The translations under genes and the position numbers were made by a program. The notes beneath the pieces are model-generated. The model worked only from the letters and a program-made list of their open reading frames with translations. It was not told where the DNA came from and did no database searches. From Gonocerus acuteangulatus (lineage: Eukaryota; Arthropoda; Insecta; Hemiptera; Coreidae), in the NCBI GenBank assembly GCA_946811695.1, contig OX328132.1, forward strand, positions 52,948,859 to 53,012,858: a stretch of DNA of 64,000 nt. The letters run 5' to 3'. This document shows, piece after piece, positions 61,161 to 64,000 of this stretch (positions are counted from its first letter, which is position 1; the number at the start of each line of letters is the position of its first letter).

Positions 61161-64000
61161 CTATGTGTTTCGACACGCTGAATCCGAATCCGAAGTCCGT
61201 TTTACCCCATCACGTCAGGTTTAAGGGCATTTAAAGTTCAAATTCCGTATGAAGTCTTTAAAGAAGAAATAACTAGAGCTTCCATGGTTTTGAGGGTCGC
61301 TGATTTTGAATCTGAGGTCTGTTTCACCCCATCGGCGCAAAATCAAGTTAATTTCAAGGACAAATATGTTTATTTTGCACAAAGTCAATTTTTTTACTGC
61401 AGATTCTGAAAGAACAGAAAATTTTATGTCCAGATATATGTTTTATTTTTTCTATCATAGTCACTATATGTTCCAATACAAAATGCTAAAATACGATTAT
61501 GTGGCTTTATTGAACTAGAATACTATGTTAATATTTTTTGGGGGTCGCTAACTTTAAACATGAGCGTACATAGAAAATAATGATTTCGGAGGGGGCTGGG
61601 AAAATTTCGGGGGAGGGGGGGGGGGCTGAGACCATTTCCGGGGTATGGAATACTAACAATTTAGATCTTGGAAGAGTTTTAGCCAACTTAAACGCCATTA
61701 CACCCAAAATAGAATACGTTTTGTGAACTAAATGATCTTATTTAATTTATTTTTAAGGGTTTTATGACATTTTTACCGATCAAATCGAAATTTCGGGGGG
61801 GGGGGCTGCAGCTCCCTTATATAAGCCCATGACTTTAAATCCGGGTTTGAAGGTCATTTCGAAGCCAAATTTGTTCGTTTGCAAAAACTGAATTTCGACT
61901 GATTTCGATTTTTGTATTTGTTATATCATTTTAACATCATTCTGCAATTACTACATATTATATAAGCTACCTAGCACATATTTTGGTTTTTGAACTTTAA
62001 TCCGAAGTATTCTTCGTAAATAGTCTTCAAGTTCTAGATAGGTTTCTTCAGTATTGTGGAACTTCAAGTTCCCCACAAAAGTAACCTAAATGGTCTGAAC
62101 TTTTATTACAATCATGAGTAGATTGTGTTTTTGTAATAGTATACTCGCAACATTCCCAACAATTTAGAGCTGTGGTCGCTTGACGAAGACGATTGCAGGC
62201 CCGCTTGCTCACCCTGTCCAACCGCCAATATTGGGCAAGCGAAACCCTGCATTGTACATCCTCGTGTACTGGCCATGACAGCACCCTGCCTTTATCCCAG
62301 GGCTCTCCCGGCAAACAAAAAGCCGTTTTCTGGAGGTGCCCCGGTTCCGGTATCCGAAAAATTGAATAAATGATTATATTTCAAGGTGATAAAGAAATAT
62401 ATCTTATATGCAAATGAATCTTCAATGAGGATACTGAAAGCAATAAAAATTCAAACTACATATAAAGATCCTATGGAACTGTAAGATCTCGAGGGTACAT
62501 AAAGTGATCTTAAACTTACATTTGGGGTTTCAATAAAAAAACAGATGGGATTAAACAGTCCCCGGTGTGAATTCAGGGACCCCAAATCCTTTGAAGCTCT
62601 AGTTTTTTTTTCTTCTTAAACTTCATTCGAAATTTGACATTCAAACTAACCCCGGATTCAAAGTCAGCAACCCCCAGAACTTATTAATGTAGTATTATAG
62701 TTCTATGAAGCCACATAATCGTATTTTTGCATATTGTATAGGAACATAAAGTGACCTTGAAATGACCTTGAGGAATATAATAAACACATATATGGACGCA
62801 AAATGTTCTGTTCTTTCAGAATCTGCAGTCAAAAATTGATTTTGTGCAAAATAAACAGATTTGTCCTTGAAATGGCTTTGATTTTGCGTCGATGGAGTGA
62901 AACAGACCTCGGATTCGAATTTATTTATTTTATTTTCAAAACCATGGGCGCTCTAGTTATTTCTCCTTACAAGACTTTATACAAAATTTGAACTTTACAT
63001 GCCCTTAAACCTGATGTGATGGGGTGAACCAGACTCCGGATCTGGATTTAGCGTGTCAAAAAACTTAAGAATGTATGTATGGTGCCTTTGGAAAATATCA
63101 CTTTTTTTTGTGTGCCTGTGTTATTGATACTTTCCATGTTTGTTTTTATTAAACCAATCAATGCATTGATTACATATAGAGACTGCTTAAAATATTAAGG
63201 AAATGTTTTTATAAAATCTAAAAAAATATGTCTGCAGAATATTATTAACAGCAAATGAATGAAACAAAAAAAAAATATTGAATCATGGAAACAGAGTAAT
63301 CGTTATGATGGAATCCAAACCCAAAATTTCAACATGGTTTCAATGTGTGTGGTATGCCTGAGTGTCTATATGTATAAAAATATACATAGTATTACTTTAT
63401 ATATATAAATATATATAAAGTAATACTTTTCAAAAATGGCATTAATATTGGTAAAATAAATCAAATAATTATGATGCATTAAGAAATAAGATTTATAAAT
63501 AAAATCATTTACACTCTTAATAATCATTTACTCTCTTATAACATTTAGAACTAAATTCCATTTTCTATCTTAAAGTTGGACTTTTATGACTGAGAATACC
63601 TTATTAAAAAATGGAAAAACAAATAAGAAGCTTTTTTGTAGCAAATTTAGTAACCTTTTGAATTTAGTAAACTTTCCAGTTAAGAAATTTTCCCAACCAT
63701 GTTCGAGTTTTGTAAGAATGCAAAAATCTCAAACTGCTTACGTCTGTTAATAAAGTATTTTTTCTAATGCTTCATCACCTGATTGAAGTTGTATAAATGT
63801 ATCTTGCCTTGAAAATGTTTGCATATATATGCATAATACAGAAATATGGTATTTTCCAGTAAGACTAATTGATTTTGAATAAAGTTGATTCATAGAGAGA
63901 TTTCATTTTTGTTTTATTCAATTCTATTAACATTATAGCGAATTCTGCGAATGGCTGCTGAAATTGCTGACGGTATGGCTTACCTTGCTGCAAAAAAATT
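16398..64000 (+). CDS. InR: Insulin-like receptor tyrosine kinase, 21 exons, 3' end outside window
   Basis: Exons: 16398-16530, 16881-17167, 18000-18134, 18278-18389, 23854-24020, 25759-25945, 30888-31001, 31091-31238, 32928-33136, 34561-34741, 35151-35359, 38114-38284, 40852-41041, 42697-42803, 44901-45077, 45176-45327, 47902-48063, 53206-53371, 55503-55707, 60852-61017, 63939-64000+. Phases agree at every junction, giving 3440 coding nt. Domain order is that of the insulin/IGF1 receptor family: signal peptide (1-35), L1 (about 45-190), furin-like Cys-rich (about 195-350), L2 (about 350-500), FnIII-1, FnIII-2 with insert, alpha-CT (734-748), cleavage site REKR (752-755), FnIII-3, TM (about 953-979), NPEY (996-999), kinase GQGSFG (1023-1028), Lys1049 and Glu1066. 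The family product is a disulfide-linked alpha2beta2 plasma-membrane receptor for insulin-like peptides acting through IRS/PI3K. The catalytic HRD loop, DFG, activation-loop tyrosines and tail are off the right edge. Family assignment is near certain; paralogue (InR1 or InR2) cannot be told. Confidence 0.96.
16881..17167 (+). CDS. InR: InR exon 2: L1 ligand-binding domain, first part
   Basis: Acceptor TTTTTTAG and donor CAG|GTAAAT. The exon starts in phase 1 and ends in phase 0. It reads [11 protein letters not shown] at the mature N-terminus, then [32 protein letters not shown] and [10 protein letters not shown], which are the successive leucine-rich beta-helix turns of L1. These residues line the primary insulin-binding surface in characterised receptors. 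It contains N-glycosylation sequons (NET, NIS, NLS). Confidence 0.95.
17184..17243. repeat. (TA)n, (TG)n and (TATG)n microsatellites in intron 2
   Basis: Simple repeats directly after exon 2. Confidence 0.9.
17329..17675 (+). repeat. tRNA-derived SINE in InR intron 2
   Basis: A box TTAGCTCAGTGGTAGAGC and B box GAGTTCAAATCCC lie in a tRNA-like head, followed by about 270 bp of body and a T-rich end. It is flanked by perfect 14-bp copies of ATTATTAGAAAAAT at 17315-17328 and 17676-17689. The head differs from the SINEs at 1221, 19709 and 51833, so it is a second family. Confidence 0.9.
18000..18134 (+). CDS. InR: InR exon 3: L1 domain, second part
   Basis: Acceptor TTCTTTTAG and donor TCG|GTACGT, phase 0 to phase 0, 45 codons. 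It encodes [20 protein letters not shown] followed by a [11 protein letters not shown] segment. This matches the L1 pattern of a conserved Cys before TIDW. Being phase 0 on both sides, skipping it would keep frame. Confidence 0.93.
18278..18389 (+). CDS. InR: InR exon 4: start of furin-like Cys-rich region
   Basis: It follows a 143-bp intron. Phase 0 in, phase 1 out. The product contains CPMCP, a CPTSNINGG motif, and CWNSHHCQK, which correspond to the first Cys-rich modules (the family has a CW..SHCQ motif here). Intron 4 after it is the longest in the window, about 5.5 kb, and is filled with repeats. Confidence 0.92.
18451..18675. mobile_element. MITE relative of the 5031 element, with 51-nt poly-A
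   Basis: Ends ATGTCAGGCAGAAGGT and ACCTTATGCCTGTCAT are inverted copies; the interior has CCTGAAGAGGCATAAAAGAG like the 5031 element. A pure A run spans 18467-18517. (TA)n follows at 18673-18724. Confidence 0.65.
19211..19252. repeat. Short perfect hairpin
   Basis: AAAAATCTACTTGTT and AACAAGTAGATTTTT face each other across a 6-8 nt loop. It abuts the start of rep-D. It is too short for a normal pre-miRNA. Confidence 0.7.
19261..20590 (+). mobile_element. rep-D copy 1, DNA transposon remnant with inner palindrome
   Basis: It starts ACAGGGTGTCCCACATTGAG, a typical arthropod transposon terminus. The first 400 bp match 28790-29340. The interior arms 19919-20165 and 20350-20586 are inverted copies (TTTAGTGTGAAGAAGCCATT and its complement). 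A SINE is inserted at about 19709-19871. Confidence 0.7.
19709..19871 (+). repeat. tRNA-derived SINE inside rep-D
   Basis: Head GGGGTCTCCCGTGGTCTAGT, B box GGTTCGATACC, a shortened body, tail with GTCGATGCGCCGTAAAA and poly-A. Same family as 51833-52032 and 1221-1411. The target-site duplication is unclear here. Confidence 0.85.
20591..20850 (-). repeat. rep-G copy 1
   Basis: C-runs with CCGAAATTTGATTTG, CATACCCCGGAAATGG and CCCGAAATTATTTTC. It is the reverse complement of 61562-61838 at roughly constant length. Confidence 0.7.
21277..22480 (+). mobile_element. rep-A copy 2, with terminal inverted repeats
   Basis: The left end GACTCGCAGGAACTGTATCA and the right end AATATGAGTCGGAC are inverted partners, as are CTCTAGTGTCATT and AATGACACTAGGG-type blocks. 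The body shares TTTCGCTCCAAAA and CCTATGGAGGGAGGGAGG with the copy at 51325-52925. No transposase is seen, so it is non-autonomous. Confidence 0.75.
22980..23168. mobile_element. rep-C copy 1, small TIR element
   Basis: AGAAGGTGTCGATGATCGGG at the left pairs with CCCCGATGATCTACACCTTCT at the right, and GTTCGTTCATT lies just inside. Body of about 190 bp. A 5'-half copy lies at 27324-27435. Confidence 0.75.
23854..24020 (+). CDS. InR: InR exon 5: Cys-rich region
   Basis: Acceptor TTTTTACAG and donor GAG|GTATTT, phase 1 in and 0 out. The frame reads [10 protein letters not shown], then [21 protein letters not shown] and CVKKCP, the classic furin-like Cys spacing of the alpha subunit. Confidence 0.94.
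24349..25389 (+). pseudogene. piggyBac-type transposase pseudogene in intron 5
   Basis: The open part (to 24716) has [29 protein letters not shown] and [15 protein letters not shown], the PGBD-style core around the third catalytic region. Beyond it, in the same frame at 24987, [20 protein letters not shown] and WPIFTWLLD follow, and around 25300-25388 Cys-rich C-terminal zinc-ribbon scraps with KQRKRC. Several stops and frameshifts show it is dead. The N-terminal half is missing. Confidence 0.8.
25759..25945 (+). CDS. InR: InR exon 6: Cys-rich region, distal part
   Basis: Acceptor GTTTTTAG and donor AAAG|GTAACA, phase 0 in and 1 out. It encodes [12 protein letters not shown], a charged loop, [16 protein letters not shown] and KCEVCKG. 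The loop corresponds to the variable insert that helps set ligand preference in vertebrate receptors. Confidence 0.93.
26041..26092. repeat. Perfect 22-bp-arm hairpin at a LINE junction
   Basis: Arms 26041-26062 and 26071-26092 are exact complements with an 8-nt loop. It lies directly before the LINE fragment. Confidence 0.9.
26104..27003 (+). mobile_element. 5'-truncated LINE (non-LTR retrotransposon) 3' end
   Basis: The frame 26134-26622 carries [19 protein letters not shown] followed by a P-x-Y segment, the Cys-x2-Cys...His...Cys knuckle found at the C-terminus of many LINE ORF2 proteins. The 3' UTR ends with AAGGCCAACACCTTGCAATG and an AATAAATAAATAAAAA tail, as in I/Jockey/CR1-type elements. 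RT and endonuclease are absent. Confidence 0.75.
27324..27435 (+). repeat. rep-C copy 2, truncated
   Basis: GAAGGTGTAGATGATCACCC and TTTTGGCTTGAATTCATCTG match the left half of 22980-23168. It abuts rep-B. Confidence 0.65.
27436..28430 (+). repeat. rep-B copy 1
   Basis: CGTTCCGTCCAATGCGCC, GCACCCCAAGAAATCCTAAT and GAAACACCCCGATTGG recur in the same order at 49890-50700 and inverted at 50780-51320. No coding content. Confidence 0.75.
28780..29600 (+). mobile_element. rep-D copy 2 with mariner-type transposase relic
   Basis: 28820-29340 matches rep-D copy 1. On the minus strand 29360-29592 reads [20 protein letters not shown] and, after a frameshift, [20 protein letters not shown]. The WG..KDLVY block and spacing suit the C-terminus of mariner/IS630-type transposases. 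The order of copy 1 (palindrome, no transposase) suggests a non-autonomous derivative. Confidence 0.5.
29815..30722 (-). mobile_element. Penelope-like element, RT domain broken by inversion
   Basis: The minus strand (30151-30640) has [35 protein letters not shown] and [20 protein letters not shown], the Penelope-like RT palm and the SPLSP motif. Then the frame shifts into 29877-30251 with an endonuclease-proximal style region. From 30641 to 30722 the + strand instead reads [20 protein letters not shown], the RT block that should precede it, in the opposite direction. The catalytic YxDD region is not intact. Confidence 0.8.
30888..31001 (+). CDS. InR: InR exon 7: Cys-rich to L2 transition
   Basis: Acceptor TTTTCAG and donor GGAA|GTAAGT. 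It encodes GKCKKECLG, then [13 protein letters not shown] and IQIRGG, the conserved entry to L2. It lies only 89 bp before exon 8, making intron 7 the shortest in the gene. Confidence 0.95.
31091..31238 (+). CDS. InR: InR exon 8: L2 domain, first part
   Basis: Acceptor TTTTTAATAG, donor CCAA|GTATGT, phase 1 in and 2 out. The product [19 protein letters not shown] followed by [19 protein letters not shown] is typical of L2 beta-helix turns. Confidence 0.94.
32928..33136 (+). CDS. InR: InR exon 9: L2 domain, second part
   Basis: Acceptor TATTTTCAG and donor GCTT|GTAAGT. It encodes [19 protein letters not shown] and [16 protein letters not shown], both strongly conserved family motifs (LWDW and FHFNPKLC). 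Confidence 0.96.
33495..33590 (-). repeat. tRNA-like (SINE head) fragment
   Basis: The minus strand has GGGTTCGAGTCCTGCTTGTA, a good B box and acceptor-side arm, preceded by a plausible anticodon arm. No clean A box, so it is a decayed tRNA or SINE head and not a functional tRNA. Confidence 0.45.
33718..33836. repeat. AAATTT-type low-complexity tract
   Basis: Repeated AATTTAAATTTA units of about 120 bp in intron 9. Confidence 0.9.
34561..34741 (+). CDS. InR: InR exon 10: FnIII-1, first part
   Basis: Acceptor TTATCGTAG, donor ATGG|GTAAGT. It contains [19 protein letters not shown] and the [17 protein letters not shown] motif. The Cys in DACG corresponds to the inter-alpha-chain disulfide Cys of vertebrate receptors (Cys524 region), so alpha-alpha linkage is expected to be kept. 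Confidence 0.95.
35151..35359 (+). CDS. InR: InR exon 11: FnIII-1, second part
   Basis: Acceptor TTATTTTAG, donor GATA|GTAAGT. It starts with WRVDDV (family WxxVD), has an acidic loop, then [18 protein letters not shown], the L-x-P-x-T-x-Y-A-x-V hallmark of an FnIII C-terminal strand, and ends at [10 protein letters not shown]. Confidence 0.95.
35360..38113. other. InR intron 11, mostly featureless
   Basis: No transposon coding piece recognised over 2.7 kb. A GC-richer segment at 37640-37940 (with GGTGTGGTTAGCCCGCAA and TTCGATCCGGGC) may be a decayed pol III-type repeat, but I cannot place it. Confidence 0.4.
38114..38284 (+). CDS. InR: InR exon 12: FnIII-2, first part
   Basis: Acceptor GATTGCAG, donor GAAC|GTAAGT. 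It encodes [20 protein letters not shown], then [17 protein letters not shown] and RNYCTE. The Cys in NYC corresponds to the alpha-chain Cys that bonds the beta chain in vertebrate receptors. Confidence 0.94.
38338..40769 (-). mobile_element. Probable PIF/Harbinger-type DNA transposon in intron 12
   Basis: GGGGAAGGTGTTGTACCT at the left and AGGTACAACACCTTCCCC at the right are exact 18-bp inverted repeats within (TA)n flanks. The minus frame 39272-39463 has a [20 protein letters not shown] segment followed by [14 protein letters not shown], resembling the C-terminal end of DDE_Tnp_4/HARBI1 transposases. 39620-39844 may be an upstream part. A basic [11 protein letters not shown] segment is encoded near 40090-40120. 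Stops break the frames. Family call is moderate; the element borders are strong. Confidence 0.6.
40852..41041 (+). CDS. InR: InR exon 13: insert domain and alpha-CT helix
   Basis: Acceptor AATTACAG, phase 1 in and 2 out. It encodes a lysine/acid-rich insert, a CPC motif (Cys718, Cys720), and [13 protein letters not shown] at the alpha C-terminus, which aligns with the alpha-CT helix that co-binds insulin with L1. The donor is AAAAAG|GCATGT. No in-frame GT donor works nearby, because GT at 41046 would join to an immediate stop, so a GC-AG intron is inferred. Confidence 0.9.
41346..41404 (-). repeat. SINE-tail-like fragment
   Basis: CTAGGCCATTAGCATCAC and the preceding GTGCACATC match the complement of the common SINE tail (GCGCTAATGGCC...GATGCGCC). 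The T-rich left side would be its poly-A. Confidence 0.45.
41889..42246. repeat. (CCCTCT)n polypyrimidine tract, about 355 bp
   Basis: Almost pure C/T on the sense strand of InR. It lies 450 bp upstream of exon 14. The 198- and 159-residue frames across it are artefacts of the repeat. Confidence 0.95.
42697..42803 (+). CDS. InR: InR exon 14: alpha/beta furin cleavage site
   Basis: Acceptor TATTTTTAG, donor GACG|GTATGG, 107 nt. It encodes [15 protein letters not shown], so the proprotein convertase motif R-E-K-R sits at 752-755, with the beta chain starting at Asp756. A Ser/Asn-rich stretch and SYSFIDG follow. The size is not a multiple of three, so skipping it would shift the frame before the membrane segment. 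Confidence 0.9.
42804..44900. other. InR intron 14
   Basis: AT-rich. Only the palindromic element at 43582 and a (TG/TA)n patch near 43507-43545 stand out. Confidence 0.5.
43582..43826. mobile_element. Palindromic MITE-like element in intron 14
   Basis: The left block GATAATAATCGATGTTTTGC pairs with GCAAAACATCGGTTATTATC on the right; GGGTTTACTCTAAGAATGAA pairs with TTCATTCTGAGAATAAACCC. Arms about 115 bp. Confidence 0.75.
44901..45077 (+). CDS. InR: InR exon 15: beta-chain FnIII (rest of FnIII-2)
   Basis: Acceptor TTGGTTTTAG, donor TTAG|GTAGGA. It encodes [20 protein letters not shown] followed by VRAC and a hydrophilic loop with [13 protein letters not shown], the usual L-x-x-F-x-x-Y-x-I-x-V-x-A-C pattern of this position. 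Confidence 0.93.
45176..45327 (+). CDS. InR: InR exon 16: FnIII-3, first part
   Basis: It follows a 98-bp intron; acceptor TTTTATTAG, donor GAT|GTAAGA. It encodes [20 protein letters not shown] and EYKRSDIED, matching the KWxxPxxPNGxIxxYEIxY consensus. Confidence 0.94.
46131..46760. repeat. Direct repeats around a LINE 3' coding scrap
   Basis: AGAGCCATTTTA...GATTCC...CTCATTCTTGA and TTCCTTGGAGGTAG occur at 46131-46230 and again at 46553-46725. Between them the minus strand (46255-46505) has [11 protein letters not shown], then [20 protein letters not shown] and [13 protein letters not shown], the C-terminal signature of RTE/CR1-like LINEs (WxWLGHxLRR ... WRxLVxALC). Confidence 0.6.
47050..47250. 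repeat. A-rich low-complexity patches in intron 16
   Basis: Two poly-A stretches (47067-47082 and 47221-47248) in otherwise featureless sequence. Confidence 0.8.
47902..48063 (+). CDS. InR: InR exon 17: FnIII-3, second part
   Basis: Acceptor TTTTGTTTCAG, donor GAA|GTATGT, phase 0 on both sides, 54 codons. It contains VVCITRK, whose Cys is the beta-chain partner of the alpha-beta disulfide, then [20 protein letters not shown], a near-consensus family motif. Confidence 0.95.
48145..48790. mobile_element. Small inverted-repeat element carrying a MADF-domain scrap
   Basis: 48150-48240 is roughly complementary to 48680-48790 (TCAATAATACGAAAGCG-type block against TTCGTATTATTGCCCC). Between them the + frame 48412-48606 encodes [38 protein letters not shown] and [14 protein letters not shown], matching a MADF (Myb/SANT-like) DNA-binding domain. 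Such domains occur as the second protein of PIF/Harbinger transposons as well as in host regulators. Confidence 0.55.
49637..49664. repeat. Poly-A run
   Basis: 28 consecutive A in intron 17. Confidence 0.9.
51833..52032 (+). repeat. tRNA-derived SINE, full-length-looking copy
   Basis: Head GGGGTCTCCCGTGGTCTAGT, B box GGTTCGATCCCCACC, body with GAGAAAATTCCTGGTTGCAC, tail GCGCTAATGGCCAAG...GATGCGCCG and 30-plus A. A perfect 12-bp target duplication ATTAAGGAAAGT flanks it at 51821-51832 and 52033-52044. Confidence 0.93.
52484..52787. repeat. (TA)n/(TATG)n microsatellite, about 300 bp
   Basis: Long alternating pyrimidine-purine tract inside rep-A copy 3. The long Ile-Tyr frames over it in all directions are artefacts. 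Confidence 0.95.
53206..53371 (+). CDS. InR: InR exon 18: transmembrane helix and juxtamembrane NPEY
   Basis: Acceptor TTCTTTTGCAG, donor [30 protein letters not shown] and the following VTVAYFYL make the single membrane helix, stopped by [12 protein letters not shown] is the phosphotyrosine docking motif bound by PTB domains of IRS and Shc in this family. Confidence 0.96.
53596..53770. repeat. Relative of the 5031/18451 MITE family, decayed
   Basis: GTAGGCAGAAGGTCAATGAA at the left and CTGCCTACAC at the right, with TGCCTATTCAGGAGAC inside, follow the same layout (GGCAGAAGGTCAATAAA and CCTGAAGAGGCA). Confidence 0.5.
53990..54215 (+). repeat. rep-H copy 2
   Basis: GGAATCGATGCAGGATGA, GGCATATAGCTCGTTTTTG and TCTTTCATAAGGC match rep-H copy 1 in order. 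Confidence 0.7.
54345..54452 (+). repeat. Penelope-like element 3' fragment, opposite orientation to the 29.8-kb copy
   Basis: TTTAACACTGGACTGCAT and the following 80 bp are the reverse complement of 29815-29905, at the 3' end of the Penelope-like element. Confidence 0.7.
54525..54660. repeat. Perfect 136-bp loopless palindrome
   Basis: Both 68-bp halves are exact complements around 54592/54593 with no spacer. Beyond one mismatch the symmetry continues for about 8 bp on each side. Confidence 0.95.
55150..55325 (+). repeat. 5S rRNA-headed SINE
   Basis: AAGTTAAGCAACGTCGGGCG followed by TGGCCAGTACCTGAATGGGT is the internal control region of arthropod 5S rRNA with a few changes (Box A, IE and Box C order kept). 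The sequence after 55258 has GCGCTAATAGCCCAAG and GATACACCGTTAAAA, the same tail as the tRNA-headed SINEs. It is not a functional 5S gene. Confidence 0.85.
55503..55707 (+). CDS. InR: InR exon 19: kinase N-lobe, glycine loop and catalytic Lys
   Basis: Acceptor CACTATTTAG, donor TGAA|GTAATT. It encodes [31 protein letters not shown] (glycine loop), CAVKTVN (ATP-anchoring Lys1049) and [12 protein letters not shown] with the alpha-C Glu1066. Confidence 0.97.
56340..58740 (-). mobile_element. Second Ty3/gypsy-type retrotransposon relic in intron 19
   Basis: Minus-strand blocks from right to left: gag N-terminal (58610-58735, [10 protein letters not shown]), gag C-terminal (about 58160-58430), protease with a changed catalytic loop (about 57840-58080; ETRA in place of D[TS]GA, then [15 protein letters not shown]), RT (57235-57471, [23 protein letters not shown]) and integrase (about 56440-56600, [20 protein letters not shown]). 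All are broken by stops, and the RT C-terminal half and RNase H are missing. It is a different lineage from the element at 1-4113. 58436-58600 may be a foreign LTR-like insertion between the two gag pieces. Confidence 0.8.
58757..60470. repeat. rep-E: two direct copies and one inverted copy
   Basis: Copy 1 58757-59210 and copy 2 59276-59712 are direct; copy 3 60020-60470 is inverted. Shared blocks: AAAAGTCCTCGCCCGTAGCC, AACAAATGAAAGCTGATT, TTTCGAAATATCCGCTCTTG. Copies 1 and 3 are the most alike and could form a hairpin. An AT microsatellite lies at 59819-59877. Confidence 0.85.
60471..60851. other. End of intron 19, nothing recognised
   Basis: AT-rich sequence up to the exon 20 acceptor. Confidence 0.5.
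60852..61017 (+). CDS. InR: InR exon 20: kinase hinge region
   Basis: Acceptor CTTTTAAAG, donor AAG|GTACTG. It encodes [37 protein letters not shown] and a short acidic loop, almost identical to other insulin receptors at the hinge (VIMEL) and alpha-D. Confidence 0.97.
61562..61838 (+). repeat. rep-G copy 2
   Basis: Two G-runs with AATTTCGGGG and TTCCGGGGTATGG, inverted relative to 20591-20850. In intron 20, nested in rep-F. Confidence 0.7.
62048..62340 (-). other. GC-rich block with an 88-residue open frame, unknown
   Basis: About half G+C against an AT-rich background. The minus frame 62048-62314 ([19 protein letters not shown], Cys-rich at the end) has no family I know. It could be transposon cargo, a structured RNA or a captured host fragment. 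Confidence 0.3.
63388..63427. repeat. Perfect 18-bp-arm AT hairpin
   Basis: AGTATTACTTTATATATA and its exact complement across a 4-nt TAAA loop. Confidence 0.9.
63630..63870 (+). repeat. Weak rep-A-like segment before exon 21
   Basis: CTGTTAATAAAGTATTTTTTC and flanking blocks resemble 52050-52110. Strongly diverged. Confidence 0.4.
63939..64000 (+). CDS. InR: InR exon 21: kinase alpha-E helix, cut by window edge
   Basis: Acceptor AACATTATAG. It encodes [20 protein letters not shown] and runs off the window just before the expected HRDLAARN catalytic loop. Confidence 0.95.

Larger units (their letters stand above)
61050..63105. mobile_element. rep-F: palindromic element filling intron 20
   Basis: The left arm 61050-61555 (GAATCCGAATCCGAAGTCCG, CACCCCATCGGCGC, ATACGATTATGTGGCTT) is inverted at 62640-63105. 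The outermost ATTTTCGAAAG pairs with TTTGGAAAAT. The 1.1-kb spacer carries rep-G copy 2 and an unexplained GC-rich block. (TA)n at 61084-61157 lies in the left arm only. Confidence 0.8.

Overview
This is a eukaryotic, AT-rich (visibly about 30% G+C) animal window, most likely from an arthropod. It is dominated by one large multi-exon gene on the + strand, an insulin-like receptor (InR). I read 21 coding exons from 16398 to the window edge at 64000. They cover about 1146 codons: signal peptide, L1, Cys-rich, L2, three FnIII segments with the insert/alpha-CT region and furin site, transmembrane helix, juxtamembrane NPEY and the first part of the tyrosine kinase N-lobe. Every exon junction keeps frame, and all introns are GT-AG except intron 13, which reads best as GC-AG. 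The catalytic loop, activation loop and C-terminal tail lie beyond the right edge. The order could not be settled: the intron-rich gene structure argues against a higher dipteran, and the 5S-like SINE head looks arthropod-like. Layout: 1-4113 is a decayed Ty3/gypsy-type LTR retrotransposon on the minus strand (gag, CCHC knuckles, protease, RT, integrase pieces, one short LTR), with a tRNA-derived SINE inside its RNase H region. From 4500 to about 14000 is a repeat-rich upstream zone: microsatellites, a fold-back Tc1-like relic with a nested palindromic MITE, a TIR-type repeat (rep-A), a Tc1 transposase C-terminal scrap, a near-perfect 370-bp-arm inverted repeat, and a four-unit 124-bp tandem array. 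From 16.4 kb onward the InR exons are separated by introns of 89 bp to 5.5 kb. The long introns hold most of the transposon load: tRNA-headed and 5S-headed SINEs, piggyBac and mariner-type transposase relics, a Penelope-like element broken by an inversion, two or more LINE fragments, a probable PIF/Harbinger element, a MADF-domain scrap, a second Ty3/gypsy relic, and at least ten large palindromic elements. How the parts fit: only InR looks like a functional host gene. It encodes a receptor tyrosine kinase precursor that is predicted to be cut into disulfide-linked alpha and beta chains, to bind insulin-like peptides outside the cell and to signal through NPEY/IRS-type docking. The most striking non-coding property is the density of long inverted repeats and of oppositely oriented copies of the same repeat family in different introns, so the pre-mRNA should carry a great deal of potential double-stranded RNA.
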